Of a stretch of DNA of 64,000 bases, positions 1 to 8,736 are shown piece after piece. Every line of letters starts with the position of its first letter. Positions within the stretch are counted from its first letter, which is position 1. The translations under genes were made by a program, and so were the position numbers. The notes beneath the pieces are model-generated. The model did no database searches and had not been told where the DNA came from. It saw only the letters and a list, made by a program, of their open reading frames with translations. The DNA comes from Rhodovulum steppense. Lineage in GTDB: Bacteria; Pseudomonadota; Alphaproteobacteria; Rhodobacterales; Rhodobacteraceae. The stretch lies in the NCBI RefSeq assembly GCF_004339675.1, contig NZ_SLVM01000008.1:1-64000 (forward strand). Reading direction: 5' to 3'.

Positions 1-49
1 ACCCGCACTCAGGGCTGAAAATGCGCTCGCCCCGCGAGGTCATCGCAGC

Positions 50-136
50 TCAAACCGCAACCGCCTGAGTGTCCGGTGAAACGGGGGCAAGACCAACCCC
101 GTGGCGCGACGGCGAAAGGAAGGCGGACAGTTTCAT
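50..136 (-). pseudogene. possible integrase N-terminal remnant beside tRNA-Ser
   Basis: A short minus-strand frame begins with ATG at 136 and encodes about 28 residues starting MKLSAFLSPSRHGV before it ends. That opening resembles, from memory, the first residues of some tyrosine integrases in Rhodobacterales, where a YYFRWP-type segment would follow; here the frame diverges straight after GV. It lies about 70 bases beyond the 3' end of tRNA-Ser, where an integrase of a tRNA-targeting element would sit. I read it as a decayed integrase start. The similarity rests on few residues, so it may be chance. Confidence 0.25.
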
Positions 137-203
137 GGGCGTGGTGCTCCACTTTGTGTCGCACTTGCCTGCCCAACTCTTAAGCTGCTGATTTAAAAGG
201 AAA

Positions 204-293
204 TGGCGGAGAGACAGGGATTCGAACCCTGGAGACAGTTTCCCGCCTACACGCGTTCCAGGCGTGCGCCTTCGACCACTCGGCCACCTCTCC
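204..293 (-). tRNA. tRNA-Ser (GGA)
   Basis: The reverse complement folds as a class II tRNA with a long variable arm. The acceptor stem GGAGAGG pairs with the 3' strand, the T arm carries GGTTCGAATCC, and the anticodon loop CTGGAAC presents GGA (complement of 257-259). The 3' CCA is encoded (204-206). It reads UCC/UCU serine codons. A second tRNA-Ser lies 475 bases away on the same strand. Confidence 0.96.
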
Positions 294-767
294 ATGAAGA
301 TGGTTCCTAACCTCACCTTATGTGATTGTGCAAGAGAGACTTTGTTGCTTGGTGCGGGCGTTGATGATGTGACCGCCCCCGACGGCGTCGATGTGCCAAG
401 GTGGGTCTGGGCGAAGGCTTCAAGGTCCGCGTCCGTTGCGGGCGGCTGGGCGCGCAGGTGGTCCCAGGGGGCGGCGAGGACAGGATTGCCAGACGGGGGC
501 CGGGCCGAGCAAGGCGGGCAGAGGCGAGGTCACGGACCGCGGCGGCATAGGGGCGGATGCCGGGCCAGGGTCGCGGTGGCGAGTCGGCCTTGGAGGTAGA
601 TCAGGGCCTGAGCCTTCCGGTCAGCGTTGGTCGCCGGGCGACATTCGCAGCGGGGAGACACTAGGGCCGGGCGCGTCATTCCGAAGCAGGATGAGGGCGA
701 AAAGGGGGGATGCCCTTGGGGGCAAATGATAATTTTCGCTTTTAATCAATGCCTTATGGGACTTCTA
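294..767. other. 474-base stretch without an intact gene
   Basis: Apart from the putative tRNA promoter no gene can be supported. Open frames on both strands are short, with arginine- and glycine-rich translations typical of non-coding high-GC DNA. Part of the minus strand (about 350-500) reads like a broken coding sequence, but its frame is interrupted and no family is recognisable. It may be debris of an element once inserted at a tRNA-Ser gene. Confidence 0.5.
304..333 (-). promoter_or_regulatory. possible sigma-70 promoter of tRNA-Ser(GGA)
   Basis: On the minus strand TTGCAC (complement of 328-333) is followed after 18 bases by TAGGAA (complement of 304-309). The -10 lies about 11 bases before the mature tRNA. 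The spacing suits a housekeeping promoter but the -10 is a weak match. Confidence 0.35.
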
Positions 768-857
768 TGGCGGAAGCGGTGGGATTCGAACCCACGATAC
801 GGTCTCCCGTACGCCAGTTTTCAAGACTGGAGCCTTCAACCACTCGGCCACGCTTCC
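768..857 (-). tRNA. tRNA-Ser (UGA)
   Basis: The reverse complement starts GGAAGCGTGGCCGAGTGG and folds as a class II serine tRNA. The anticodon stem CCAGT/ACTGG holds the loop CTTGAAA, giving anticodon TGA (complement of 821-823). A T arm with GGTTCGAATCC and an encoded CCA (768-770) follow. It decodes UCA and, by wobble, other UCN codons. The 858-1144 interval upstream holds no gene I can support. Confidence 0.96.
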
Positions 858-1144
858 CAGCCGATCGGGCGCCCGACGACGAGCCCGGACACGCTGTTCT
901 GCTTGAAAGCATATTCCGGCCCCAGGGTCCAGTACCATGGTGCAGCCGCGATAACGCAAAGGCTGAATGAGCGGGCTGAATTTCGCGCGGGATCAGGTGC
1001 GAGTCTTTCCTTGCCCCGGGGCTGGCGCTATGATGCATGGGCAGGCGGTGCGGGCTGTCCGGGAGGCCGGTTTGTCCCGGTATCACCGGAAGCCCGGCAG
1101 ATAAGGGCACGACGCAGGACACCTGCGCGCAGAGGGGGCAAGGC

Positions 1145-2101
1145 ATGACGGGAAACCGGATCGGGCGGCTGGCCATGGCCTTGGGCATGGCGGCCATCGT
1201 GGCGGGCTGCCAGGACGGTAGCGGACCCTTCGCGGCGTTTCAGGAGCGCGCAGCGGACGCAGAGGCGGTCGCCGATGCGGCGGGTGGCGATGCGATCGGC
1301 CAGGGCGATATCGAGGCGCCCGAGATTTTCTCGACCGCCGAAAGCGGGTTGTGGGACGGTCGACCCTCGCTGGGCGGCGTTTGGATCGCGCATCCCGATG
1401 TGTCCAGCCCTCAGCGGGTGCTTATCCGCAACATGGCGAATGGCAAATCCGTGCAAGGGGCGCTTTTTCGACGCGAGCGCGAGATGCCCGGGCCGAAATT
1501 GCAGGTTTCCTCGGATGCGGCAGCGGCGCTTGCGCTTCTGGCTGGCCAGCCGACCGAACTGCGTGTGGTGGCGCTGCGCCGCCAACGGGCGCCGGAGGCC
1601 GCGACAACCGAAACGACCCCCGCACCGGGTGCCGCCGCAGCCCCCCGTCCGGCGGCTGCGGGATCGACGCCTCCCGCCCCTCGCCCCGCCCGCGCCGCAA
1701 CGCCGCCCGCGACCGGCCCGGCCGCGGCTGCCCCTGCAGCGCCCCCCCGCGCGGCCGCGATGGCACCAGCCGACATCGCCGCCCCCGCCCCAGGAACAGT
1801 CGCGATCCCGGGCGAGGCCCAGGCAGCCCAGACCGCGGCGATGCCCGTCGTCCCGCGTGCCTCGACGCTGGATCGACCCTTCATCCAGGTCGGCATCTTC
1901 ACTGTCGAGCAGAATGCACGCGACGCCGCCCAGACGCTGGGCAAGGCCGGGATCGTGCCCTCGATCCGGGAACAGCGGCGGGGGGGCAAGACCCTCTGGC
2001 GCATCGTCATCGGACCTTCGGTCAGCCGCGAGGATCAGGCCGCGCTGCTTGAGAAGGTCAAGGGGCTCGGCTACACCGATGCCTATTATGTGTCAAAGTG
2101 A
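1145..2101 (+). CDS. SPOR-domain lipoprotein (RlpA-like)
   Basis: A 318-residue envelope protein. The N-terminus is a lipoprotein signal with lipobox VAGC and the lipidated cysteine at residue 22. Residues about 60-140 look like a compact RlpA-type/double-psi-barrel region. An Ala/Pro-rich linker (about 145-245) leads to a C-terminal SPOR domain (about 250-317), which in this family binds denuded peptidoglycan at division sites. I chose ATG 1145 because upstream in-frame starts would bury the signal peptide. It ends 13 bases before the D-Ala-D-Ala carboxypeptidase gene, a common pairing in Rhodobacterales that suggests septal wall work. The SPOR call is firmer than the RlpA-like call. Confidence 0.8.
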   Translation: MTGNRIGRLAMALGMAAIVAGCQDGSGPFAAFQERAADAEAVADAAGGDAIGQGDIEAPEIFSTAESGLWDGRPSLGGVWIAHPDVSSPQRVLIRNMANGKSVQGALFRREREMPGPKLQVSSDAAAALALLAGQPTELRVVALRRQRAPEAATTETTPAPGAAAAPRPAAAGSTPPAPRPARAATPPATGPAAAAPAAPPRAAAMAPADIAAPAPGTVAIPGEAQAAQTAAMPVVPRASTLDRPFIQVGIFTVEQNARDAAQTLGKAGIVPSIREQRRGGKTLWRIVIGPSVSREDQAALLEKVKGLGYTDAYYVSK

Positions 2102-2114
2102 GGCGCTGCGCACC

Positions 2115-3287
2115 ATGGAACAGACCTTCCCGCGAGCCAAGACCCTGACCATGCTTGCGGCGATTGTCGCGCTTGTCTTGGCCGGGCCGGCCCGCGCGGC
2201 CTTCGAGACCCGTGCGACCGCGGCCTATGTCTATGATCCGACCACCGACACCGTGCTTCTGGCCAAGAATGCCGACGAGTCGATGCCGCCTGCCTCGATG
2301 GCCAAGCTGATGACGTTGAACATGCTGTTCGAGGCCTTGCGCGATGGGCGGGTGACACTCGAAACCCGGTTCTCGGTGTCGTCGCGCGCCATGGCGATCG
2401 GCGGCTCGACGATGTTCCTGAACGAACGCGACCGCCCCATGGTCGAGGAACTGATCCGCGGCATCATCGTGCAGTCGGGCAACGATGCCTGCGTCGTGGT
2501 GGCCGAGGGGCTTGCGGGAACGGAAGAGGCCTTCGCCCGACTGATGACCGAGCGCGCGCGCGCATTGGGGATGACCCAATCCACCTTCGCCAATTCCACC
2601 GGCTGGCCGCATCCGAACCAGCGGATGAGCATGCGTGATCTGGGCATCGTGGCCGAGCGGCTGATCGAGGAATTCCCCGAATATTACGGCTATTTCGCCG
2701 AGGCGGAATACCCCTTTGACGGTCGCGCGCCGCAGAACCGGTTCAACCGCAACCCGCTGTTGAAACTCGGGATCGGCGCCGACGGGCTGAAGACCGGCCA
2801 TACGCGCGAGGCAGGCTTCGGGCTTGTCGGCTCGGCGATCCAGGACGGGCGGCGGGTGATCTTCGTGATAACCGGGCTCGAAACCGAGGCACAGCGGGCC
2901 GAGGAAGGCGAGAGGATCGTGAACTGGGCCTTCCGCCAGTTCGTCCAGCGCGAGGTCCTGCGCAAGGGCGAGCGGGTCGCGGCAACCAGGGTCTGGATGG
3001 GCGAGATCGAGCAGGTCGGACTGGTCGCGCCCGACGATATCGCGATCCTTCTGCCCGCGCTGGTGCAGGGTGAGCTTGAGGCCGAGGTGGTTTATCGCAC
3101 GCCCATCCTCGCCCCGATCGAGGCGGGGCAGGAACTGGGCGAACTGGTCATAACGCGGCCCGAGATGGACCCCCTGCGGGTGCCGCTGGTGGCAGAGCGC
3201 GCGGTCGGGCGCGGCGGTTTCGTGCCGCGGCTGCGCAGCGCCAGCGAGGTTCTGATCGGGCTGGGACGGGAGGCCACGGGCCTCTGA
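2115..3287 (+). CDS. D-alanyl-D-alanine carboxypeptidase (PBP5/6 family)
   Basis: A 390-residue low-molecular-weight penicillin-binding protein that trims the terminal D-Ala from peptidoglycan pentapeptides in the periplasm. A cleavable signal ends near residue 28 (GPARA). The three penicillin-binding motifs are present: SMAK (nucleophile Ser61, Lys64), SGN in VQSGNDAC, and KTG in LKTGHTREAG. A C-terminal beta-rich PBP5_C-like domain follows. ATG 2115 gives a complete signal peptide. tmk begins one base after its stop codon, so the run from the SPOR lipoprotein through holB is probably one transcript. Confidence 0.93.
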   Translation: MEQTFPRAKTLTMLAAIVALVLAGPARAAFETRATAAYVYDPTTDTVLLAKNADESMPPASMAKLMTLNMLFEALRDGRVTLETRFSVSSRAMAIGGSTMFLNERDRPMVEELIRGIIVQSGNDACVVVAEGLAGTEEAFARLMTERARALGMTQSTFANSTGWPHPNQRMSMRDLGIVAERLIEEFPEYYGYFAEAEYPFDGRAPQNRFNRNPLLKLGIGADGLKTGHTREAGFGLVGSAIQDGRRVIFVITGLETEAQRAEEGERIVNWAFRQFVQREVLRKGERVAATRVWMGEIEQVGLVAPDDIAILLPALVQGELEAEVVYRTPILAPIEAGQELGELVITRPEMDPLRVPLVAERAVGRGGFVPRLRSASEVLIGLGREATGL

Positions 3288-3288
3288 C

Positions 3289-3915
3289 ATGGGCGGGGCC
3301 GCGCGGTTCATCACCTTCGAAGGCATCGACGGTTCGGGCAAATCCACCCAGGCGCGGCGCCTTGCCGAGGATCTGCGCGCGCGCGGCCGCGAGGTCGTGC
3401 TGACCCGCGAGCCGGGCGGCAGCCCCGGCGCCGAGGAGATCCGGCGGCTGGTGCTGGAAGGCGATCCCGATCGCTGGTCGGCCGAGACGGAAATCCTGTT
3501 GTTCACCGCGGCCCGGCGCGACCATCTGGAAAAGACGATTGAACCGGCGCTGGCCGCGGGCCGGGTGGTGATCTGCGACCGCTTCGCCGATTCCACCCGC
3601 GTCTACCAGGGCATAACGCGGGGCGACCTGCGCCGGGTGGTCGACAAGCTGCACGCGCTGATGATCGGGCGCGAGCCCGACCTGACCTTCGTGCTGGACA
3701 TGGACCCGGGCACCGGGCTGGCGCGCGCGCGGGGGCGCAACGGCACCGAGGAACGGTTCGAGGATTTCGGCGAGGCGATGCAGGTGCGGATGCGGGCGGG
3801 GTTTCTGGATCTGGCACAGGAATTCGCCACGCGCTGCCGGGTGATCGACGCAACCCGCGAGGCCGATGCCATCGCCGCCGAGATTGCCGCGCTGACGCAG
3901 GCGGCGCTGGCATGA
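3289..3915 (+). CDS. tmk: thymidylate kinase
   Basis: A 208-residue dTMP kinase that makes dTDP for DNA synthesis. The P-loop GIDGSGKST is at residues 12-20, followed by the DR motif in CDRFADST and a lid region rich in arginine (RARGRNGTEERFE). Length is normal for the family. Its stop overlaps the holB start by 4 bases (ATGA). The tmk-holB pairing is common in bacteria and places nucleotide supply beside a replisome gene. Confidence 0.96.
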   Translation: MGGAARFITFEGIDGSGKSTQARRLAEDLRARGREVVLTREPGGSPGAEEIRRLVLEGDPDRWSAETEILLFTAARRDHLEKTIEPALAAGRVVICDRFADSTRVYQGITRGDLRRVVDKLHALMIGREPDLTFVLDMDPGTGLARARGRNGTEERFEDFGEAMQVRMRAGFLDLAQEFATRCRVIDATREADAIAAEIAALTQAALA

Positions 3916-5045
3916 GCGACGAGGCCATCCCCGAACCCGACCGCGTCGAGGGCGCCCCCCATCCGCGCGAAACCGCCCGCGTGATCGGGCAAGGTGCGGC
4001 CGAGGCGGCGTTCCTTGACGCCTTCACGGGCGGGCGGATGCATCATGGCTGGCTGCTGACCGGGCCGCGCGGGGTGGGCAAGGCGACGCTGGCCTGGACC
4101 ATCGCGCGGTTCCTGCTGGCCCAGCCCATGGGCGATACGGGGGGCGGGCTGTTCGGCGACGCGCCCCCTGCCCCCGACCGGCTGGACATCGCGCCCGATC
4201 ACCCGGTCGCCCGCCGGATTTCGGCGCTGTCGGACCCGGGGCTGATGATGATCCGGCGCGGCTGGGATGACGAGAAGAAGCGGCTGAAGACCGTCATTAC
4301 CGTGGACGAGGTGCGCCGGTTGCGCGGCTTCTTCGGGATGTCGGCGGCCGAGGGCGGGCGGCGCGTGGTGATCGTGGATGCGGCCGACGAGATGAACGCC
4401 AGCGCCGCGAACGCGCTGTTGAAGCTGCTCGAAGAACCGCCCGCCAACGCGACGCTGCTTCTGGTCAGCCACCAGCCCGCGCGGCTCTTGCCGACGATCC
4501 GCTCGCGCTGCCGCGAGCTGCGGCTTTCACCCCTTTCCCCCGCCGCGATGGCCGAGGCGCTGGCCGCCGCCGGACAGGAGGTGCCGGGCGATCCGGCGGC
4601 CTTGGCCGAGTTGTCGGGCGGATCGGTCGGCGAGGCGATCCGGCTGGCCCAGCTTGAGGGGCTCGCGCTTTATGCCGAGCTTGTGACGATCTTTTCGGAC
4701 CATCCGCGGCTGGACCGGCCCCGCGCGATCCGTCTGGCCGAATCTGCCGCGGGCCGGGCAGCCGAGGCGCGGTTCGACCTGACGCTGCGGCTGATCGAGC
4801 TGATGCTGGCCCGGCTGGCCCGCACCGGCGCCACCGGCACCCCGCCCCCCGAGGCCGCGCCGGGCGAGGCGGCGATGCTGGCACGCCTTGCCCCCGGCCC
4901 CGATGCCGCCCGCGGCTGGTCCGAGGCCGCGCAGATCCTGACCGCCCGCGCGCGACAGGGGCGGGCCGTCAACCTTGACCCTGCCTCGCTCATCCTCGAT
5001 ACGGTTCTCAGAATGGACGAGACCGCCGGCCGGCTGGCCGCCTGA
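3912..5045 (+). CDS. holB: DNA polymerase III subunit delta prime
   Basis: A 377-residue clamp-loader subunit of the AAA+ class. Residues 51-58 form the P-loop GPRGVGKA. The segment ANALLKLLEEPP and the SRC motif in TIRSRCREL are typical of clamp-loader proteins. It starts within the tmk stop and ends six bases before the TatD gene. As in other bacteria it should join DnaX and HolA to load the sliding clamp. Confidence 0.93.
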   Translation: MSDEAIPEPDRVEGAPHPRETARVIGQGAAEAAFLDAFTGGRMHHGWLLTGPRGVGKATLAWTIARFLLAQPMGDTGGGLFGDAPPAPDRLDIAPDHPVARRISALSDPGLMMIRRGWDDEKKRLKTVITVDEVRRLRGFFGMSAAEGGRRVVIVDAADEMNASAANALLKLLEEPPANATLLLVSHQPARLLPTIRSRCRELRLSPLSPAAMAEALAAAGQEVPGDPAALAELSGGSVGEAIRLAQLEGLALYAELVTIFSDHPRLDRPRAIRLAESAAGRAAEARFDLTLRLIELMLARLARTGATGTPPPEAAPGEAAMLARLAPGPDAARGWSEAAQILTARARQGRAVNLDPASLILDTVLRMDETAGRLAA

Positions 5046-5051
5046 GGCGAG

Positions 5052-5861
5052 ATGACCCAACCCACCCCCCGGATCACCGACAGCCATTGTCACCTGGACT
5101 TTCCCGATTTCGGGCACGAGCTTGATCTTGTGGTCAACCGCGCGGTTGCCGCCGGGGTGACGCGGATGGTCACGATCTGCACCCGGCTCAGAAACGAGCC
5201 GCAGGTACGCGGCATCGCCGACGCCTACCCCCCGGTCTTCTACGCCGCCGGCACCCATCCGATGAGCGCGGCCGAGGAACCGATGGCCACGCTGGAGGAA
5301 TTGATCGCACTGGCCCGGCATCCGAAATTCGTCGGCATCGGCGAGACGGGGCTCGATTATCACTACACGGCCGACAGCGCGGCGGTGCAGGAGGAAAGCC
5401 TGCGCATCCATATCGCTGCGGCGCAGGAAACCGGGCTGCCGCTGATCGTTCACGCGCGCGACGCCGATGAGGACATGGCGCGCATCCTGACCGAGGAATA
5501 CCGCGCGCGCCCCTATGGCTGCGTGATGCATTGCTTCAGCTCTGGCGCGGGGCTGGCGCGCGCCGCGCTCGATCTGGGGTTCTACCTGTCGATGTCGGGC
5601 ATCGCGGCCTTCCCCAGATCGCAGGAGCTGCGCGAGATCTTTGCCGCCGCGCCGCTGGACCGGATCCTTCTGGAAACCGACGCGCCCTATCTGGCCCCCC
5701 CGCCCCATCGCGGCAAGCGCAACGAACCGGCCTATACCGTCCATACCGCCCGGGTCGGCGCCGAGCTTTTCGGCCTCGACTATGCCGATTTCGCCGCCCG
5801 GACGCAGGCGAATTTCGATCGGCTGTTCTGGAAGGCCGCACGCTGGCAGGAGGCCGCGTGA
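5052..5861 (+). CDS. TatD family metal-dependent hydrolase
   Basis: A 269-residue TIM-barrel metallohydrolase. The first metal site is the HCH of DSHCHLD at residues 10-16. Further family motifs are IGETGLDYH, a central VMHCFSSG, and LLETDAPYLAP near the C-terminus. TatD proteins act as DNases or DNA-repair hydrolases on 3' ends; the exact substrate is not shown by sequence. Its last bases overlap the GTG start of the next gene (GTGA), indicating translational coupling. Confidence 0.93.
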   Translation: MTQPTPRITDSHCHLDFPDFGHELDLVVNRAVAAGVTRMVTICTRLRNEPQVRGIADAYPPVFYAAGTHPMSAAEEPMATLEELIALARHPKFVGIGETGLDYHYTADSAAVQEESLRIHIAAAQETGLPLIVHARDADEDMARILTEEYRARPYGCVMHCFSSGAGLARAALDLGFYLSMSGIAAFPRSQELREIFAAAPLDRILLETDAPYLAPPPHRGKRNEPAYTVHTARVGAELFGLDYADFAARTQANFDRLFWKAARWQEAA

Positions 5862-6658
5862 GCGGCGCGCTCAGGTTCACCATCCTGGGCTGCGGCTCGT
5901 CGGGCGGCGTGCCGCGGCTGGGCGCGCAATGGGGCGCCTGCGACCCTGACAACCCGCGCAACCGCCGTCTGCGCTGCTCGATGCTGGTCGAGCGCGCGGG
6001 GGTCGAGGGCACGACCCGCGTTCTGATCGACACCTCGCCCGACCTGCGCGAGCAATTGCTTCACGCCGGGATCGGCACGCTGGACGCGGTGGTCTATACC
6101 CATTCCCATGCCGATCATGTCCATGGCATCGACGATTTGCGCCAGATCGTGTTCAACACCCGCCAGCGGCTGGCGGTCTGGGCCGATGGCGCGACGCAGG
6201 ATGCGCTTTATTCCCGCTTCGGCTATGCCTTCACCCAGCCCGAGGGCTCGCCCTATCCGCCGATCCTGACCATGCACACGATCGACGGGCCGGTGCATGT
6301 GGACGGCGCGGGCGGGCGGGTGACGCTGATGCCGTTCCGGGTCAATCACGGTGCCATCGACGCGCTGGGGTTCCGCATCGGGGGGCTGGCCTATCTGCCC
6401 GATGTGGCCGAGATCTATGCCGAAAGCCTGCCGATGCTTCAGGGGCTCGATATCCTCGTGATCGACGCGCTGCGGCGGACGCCGCATCCCACGCATTTCC
6501 ATCTGGAGCGCACGCTTGACTGGATCGAGCGCCTGGCGCCCGCCCGCGCGGTGCTGACCAACATGCATATCGACCTCGATTACGAGACGGTGGCGGCCGA
6601 GACGCCCGCCCATGTCACCCCCGCCCATGACGGGATGGTGCTGAGCCTGCCGGTCTGA
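5858..6658 (+). CDS. MBL-fold metallohydrolase, PhnP-like
   Basis: A 266-residue metallo-beta-lactamase-fold protein. It opens with FTILGCGSSGGVP and carries the metal motif HSHADH at residues 82-87, then a later histidine in FRVNHGA. The layout matches the PhnP/PqqB branch of the superfamily, whose PhnP member is a cyclic phosphodiesterase. The start is GTG 5858, overlapping the TatD stop; no ATG lies near. In Rhodobacterales this gene often follows tatD, so a nucleotide-cleaning role is plausible but not proven. Compare pqqB at 59979, the same fold with a degraded metal motif. Confidence 0.88.
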   Translation: MSGALRFTILGCGSSGGVPRLGAQWGACDPDNPRNRRLRCSMLVERAGVEGTTRVLIDTSPDLREQLLHAGIGTLDAVVYTHSHADHVHGIDDLRQIVFNTRQRLAVWADGATQDALYSRFGYAFTQPEGSPYPPILTMHTIDGPVHVDGAGGRVTLMPFRVNHGAIDALGFRIGGLAYLPDVAEIYAESLPMLQGLDILVIDALRRTPHPTHFHLERTLDWIERLAPARAVLTNMHIDLDYETVAAETPAHVTPAHDGMVLSLPV

Positions 6659-7587
6659 TGCAGGCGCTTCTGGACGTCATCCTGCCGGTCTTTCTGGTGC
6701 TGGGCTTCGGCTATGTCGCGGTCTGGCGCGGGCTGTTCTCAGAGGCGGGCGTCGACGGGCTGATGAAGTTCACCCAGAACTTCGCCATTCCCTGCCTGCT
6801 GTTTCGCGCGGTCTCGACGCTGGATCTGGGGCAGGAATTCGACTGGCGGCTGTTGTCGAGCTTCTATGCCGGGGCGACCATCGGGTTCTTTCTGGGATTG
6901 TTCGGCGCGCGGCTCCTGTTCCGCCGAAGCTGGGAAGACAGCGTCGCCATCGGCTTTGTCGGGCTGTTTTCCAACTCGCTGCTGCTGGGCCTGCCGATCA
7001 CCGAACGGGCCTATGGCGCGGAGGCGCTGGCGCCGAACTATGCAATCATCGCGATGCATTCGCCCTTTTGCTACGGGCTGGGACTGACCGCGATGGAGAT
7101 CGTGCGCAATCGCGGCACAGGCGTCCTGGGCACCTCGGGCGCGATCCTCAAGGCGATGTTCCGCAACGCGCTGGTGATCGGGATCGCGCTGGGGCTGGCG
7201 GTGAACCTGACCGGGCTGGCGCTGCCCGGCGTGCTGACGGATGCGCTGGATCTGATGATCCGCGCCGCCCTTCCGGCGGCGCTGTTCGGGCTGGGGGGCG
7301 TTCTTTACCGCTACCGGCCCGAGGGCGATCTGCGCGTGATCGCCTATGCCTGCGCGATCTCTCTGGTGATCCACCCCGCCGTGGTCTGGATGCTGGGCAC
7401 GCAGCTTGAGTTGGAGACTGGGCAGTTCCGCTCGGCCGTCGTGACCGCCGCGATGGCGCCTGGCGTCAACGCCTATATCTTTGCCAACATGTATGGCGCG
7501 GCGCGGCGGGTCGCGGCATCCTCGGTGCTGATGGGAACGGCCGCCTCGATCCTGACCGCGTGGCTGTGGCTGGCGGTGCTTCCCTGA
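6658..7587 (+). CDS. AEC family transporter
   Basis: A 309-residue integral membrane protein with about ten hydrophobic segments, in the two-halved pattern of the auxin efflux carrier family. Typical pieces are the N-terminal VILPVFLVLGFGYVAVW, the first-half motif FSNSLLLGLPI and the C-terminal MAPGVNAYIFA. Relatives move organic acids or similar anions; the substrate cannot be read here. The ATG overlaps the previous stop by one base (TGATG). It converges with the ankyrin gene, only six bases away. Confidence 0.88.
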   Translation: MQALLDVILPVFLVLGFGYVAVWRGLFSEAGVDGLMKFTQNFAIPCLLFRAVSTLDLGQEFDWRLLSSFYAGATIGFFLGLFGARLLFRRSWEDSVAIGFVGLFSNSLLLGLPITERAYGAEALAPNYAIIAMHSPFCYGLGLTAMEIVRNRGTGVLGTSGAILKAMFRNALVIGIALGLAVNLTGLALPGVLTDALDLMIRAALPAALFGLGGVLYRYRPEGDLRVIAYACAISLVIHPAVVWMLGTQLELETGQFRSAVVTAAMAPGVNAYIFANMYGAARRVAASSVLMGTAASILTAWLWLAVLP

Positions 7588-7593
7588 CCGGCG

Positions 7594-8640
7594 TCAGGAC
7601 CGCGCCGGCCAGTCGCGCACCAGTTCAAGCGAGCGTTCCAGCCCCGCGCGATGGGCGTCCTCCTCGGCGCGGTGGGCCAGATGTTCGGCAATCAACATGC
7701 GGAGATAGCTGGCGGTATCCTCGCCCAACCCATCGGTCCTGCGCGGATCAGCACCGTAATCAAGCAGCAGCCGTACCTTGGCCGTGTCATGCCCCGCGAT
7801 CTGCAGGGGCAGCCGACCGGGGGTAAACCAAGGCTGCGACCGCTCGTCGAACGGCGCGTTGGGATCGGCCCCCGCCCGCAGCAGCGCCTCAAGCTCGTCA
7901 GCCGAGCCTTCCAGAACCGCCCGGTGCAAGGGCGTCCAGCCCCAGCTTTCGGTTCGGGCCTCGATATCGCCGCCCATCTTGACCAGTAGATCGGTCAGGA
8001 CCGCCTTGATCGTAGCGCTTTCCCAGCCCCAGGGATAGGCTGCAACGGCATGCAGCGGACGGTAGCCGTCGGCCATGCCCGCATTCGGGTCCGCACCTTG
8101 GGCCAGCAGGAATTCCACCATCGCGACCGACCGGCCCTCGACCGACAGCGCATGGAACAGCGCAGTTTCCTGCAACGGCCCATGGCGCGCGTCGATATCG
8201 GACCCCGCAAGGCAGGCGCGCAGCCGGTCGACGTCATCCGCGGCGATCGCGGCGAACAGTTCCCGCGTCGGTTCGTCTGTCGGCTCGGCCTCGTCTTCGC
8301 GAACGCGCAGCGTTGCCATGATGGCCTTGCCGCGCCGGTAAAGTGCCTCGGACAGCCGCTGGGAAAGCAACGTATCGCCCTCGGCCTCGGCCGCAGCAAG
8401 CGCCGCGCACAACCTGTCGTTCTCGGCAGTGAAACCCGGACTGCGAACCAGTTCGACACGCAACGCGGCAATCCTGCGCCGTGCCCTCGCGGCCTCACCC
8501 CCGATATCCGGCGTCATCGCCTCCACCGCCGCCTCGACCCTTGTCACCAAGTCTTCGAACCGGTCGAATGCACCGCTGCGGGATGCCCCCTCAAGTTCCG
8601 ACAAAAGATCGGCCAGATTCATACCCATACCAGTCACCAA
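7594..8640 (-). CDS. ankyrin-repeat protein
   Basis: A 348-residue protein without signal peptide. The first about 120 residues are helical and charged. From about residue 125 four to five ankyrin-like repeats follow, with motifs such as ETALFHALS, YRPLHAVAAY, WTPLHRAVLEG and GRLPLQIAG. Ankyrin repeats mediate protein binding; no catalytic domain is visible. The start could be 8640 or the Met codons at 8628 and 8622. It is transcribed away from rpoH with about 95 bases between them. Function unknown. Confidence 0.75.
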   Translation of the reverse strand: MVTGMGMNLADLLSELEGASRSGAFDRFEDLVTRVEAAVEAMTPDIGGEAARARRRIAALRVELVRSPGFTAENDRLCAALAAAEAEGDTLLSQRLSEALYRRGKAIMATLRVREDEAEPTDEPTRELFAAIAADDVDRLRACLAGSDIDARHGPLQETALFHALSVEGRSVAMVEFLLAQGADPNAGMADGYRPLHAVAAYPWGWESATIKAVLTDLLVKMGGDIEARTESWGWTPLHRAVLEGSADELEALLRAGADPNAPFDERSQPWFTPGRLPLQIAGHDTAKVRLLLDYGADPRRTDGLGEDTASYLRMLIAEHLAHRAEEDAHRAGLERSLELVRDWPARS

Positions 8641-8736
8641 ACAATACTAGAACGCGTGCCCCCGAGTACGCGTCATAGTTGTGGATTCTGGCAGATTTCC
8701 TGTCGAACCTAGACAAATTTTAGGCATCTTGTCCGG

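Noticed and set aside
858-1144. Open frames upstream of the SPOR lipoprotein gene
   Set aside because: Their translations lack domains or ribosome sites; the lipoprotein signal starting at 1145 marks the true gene start.
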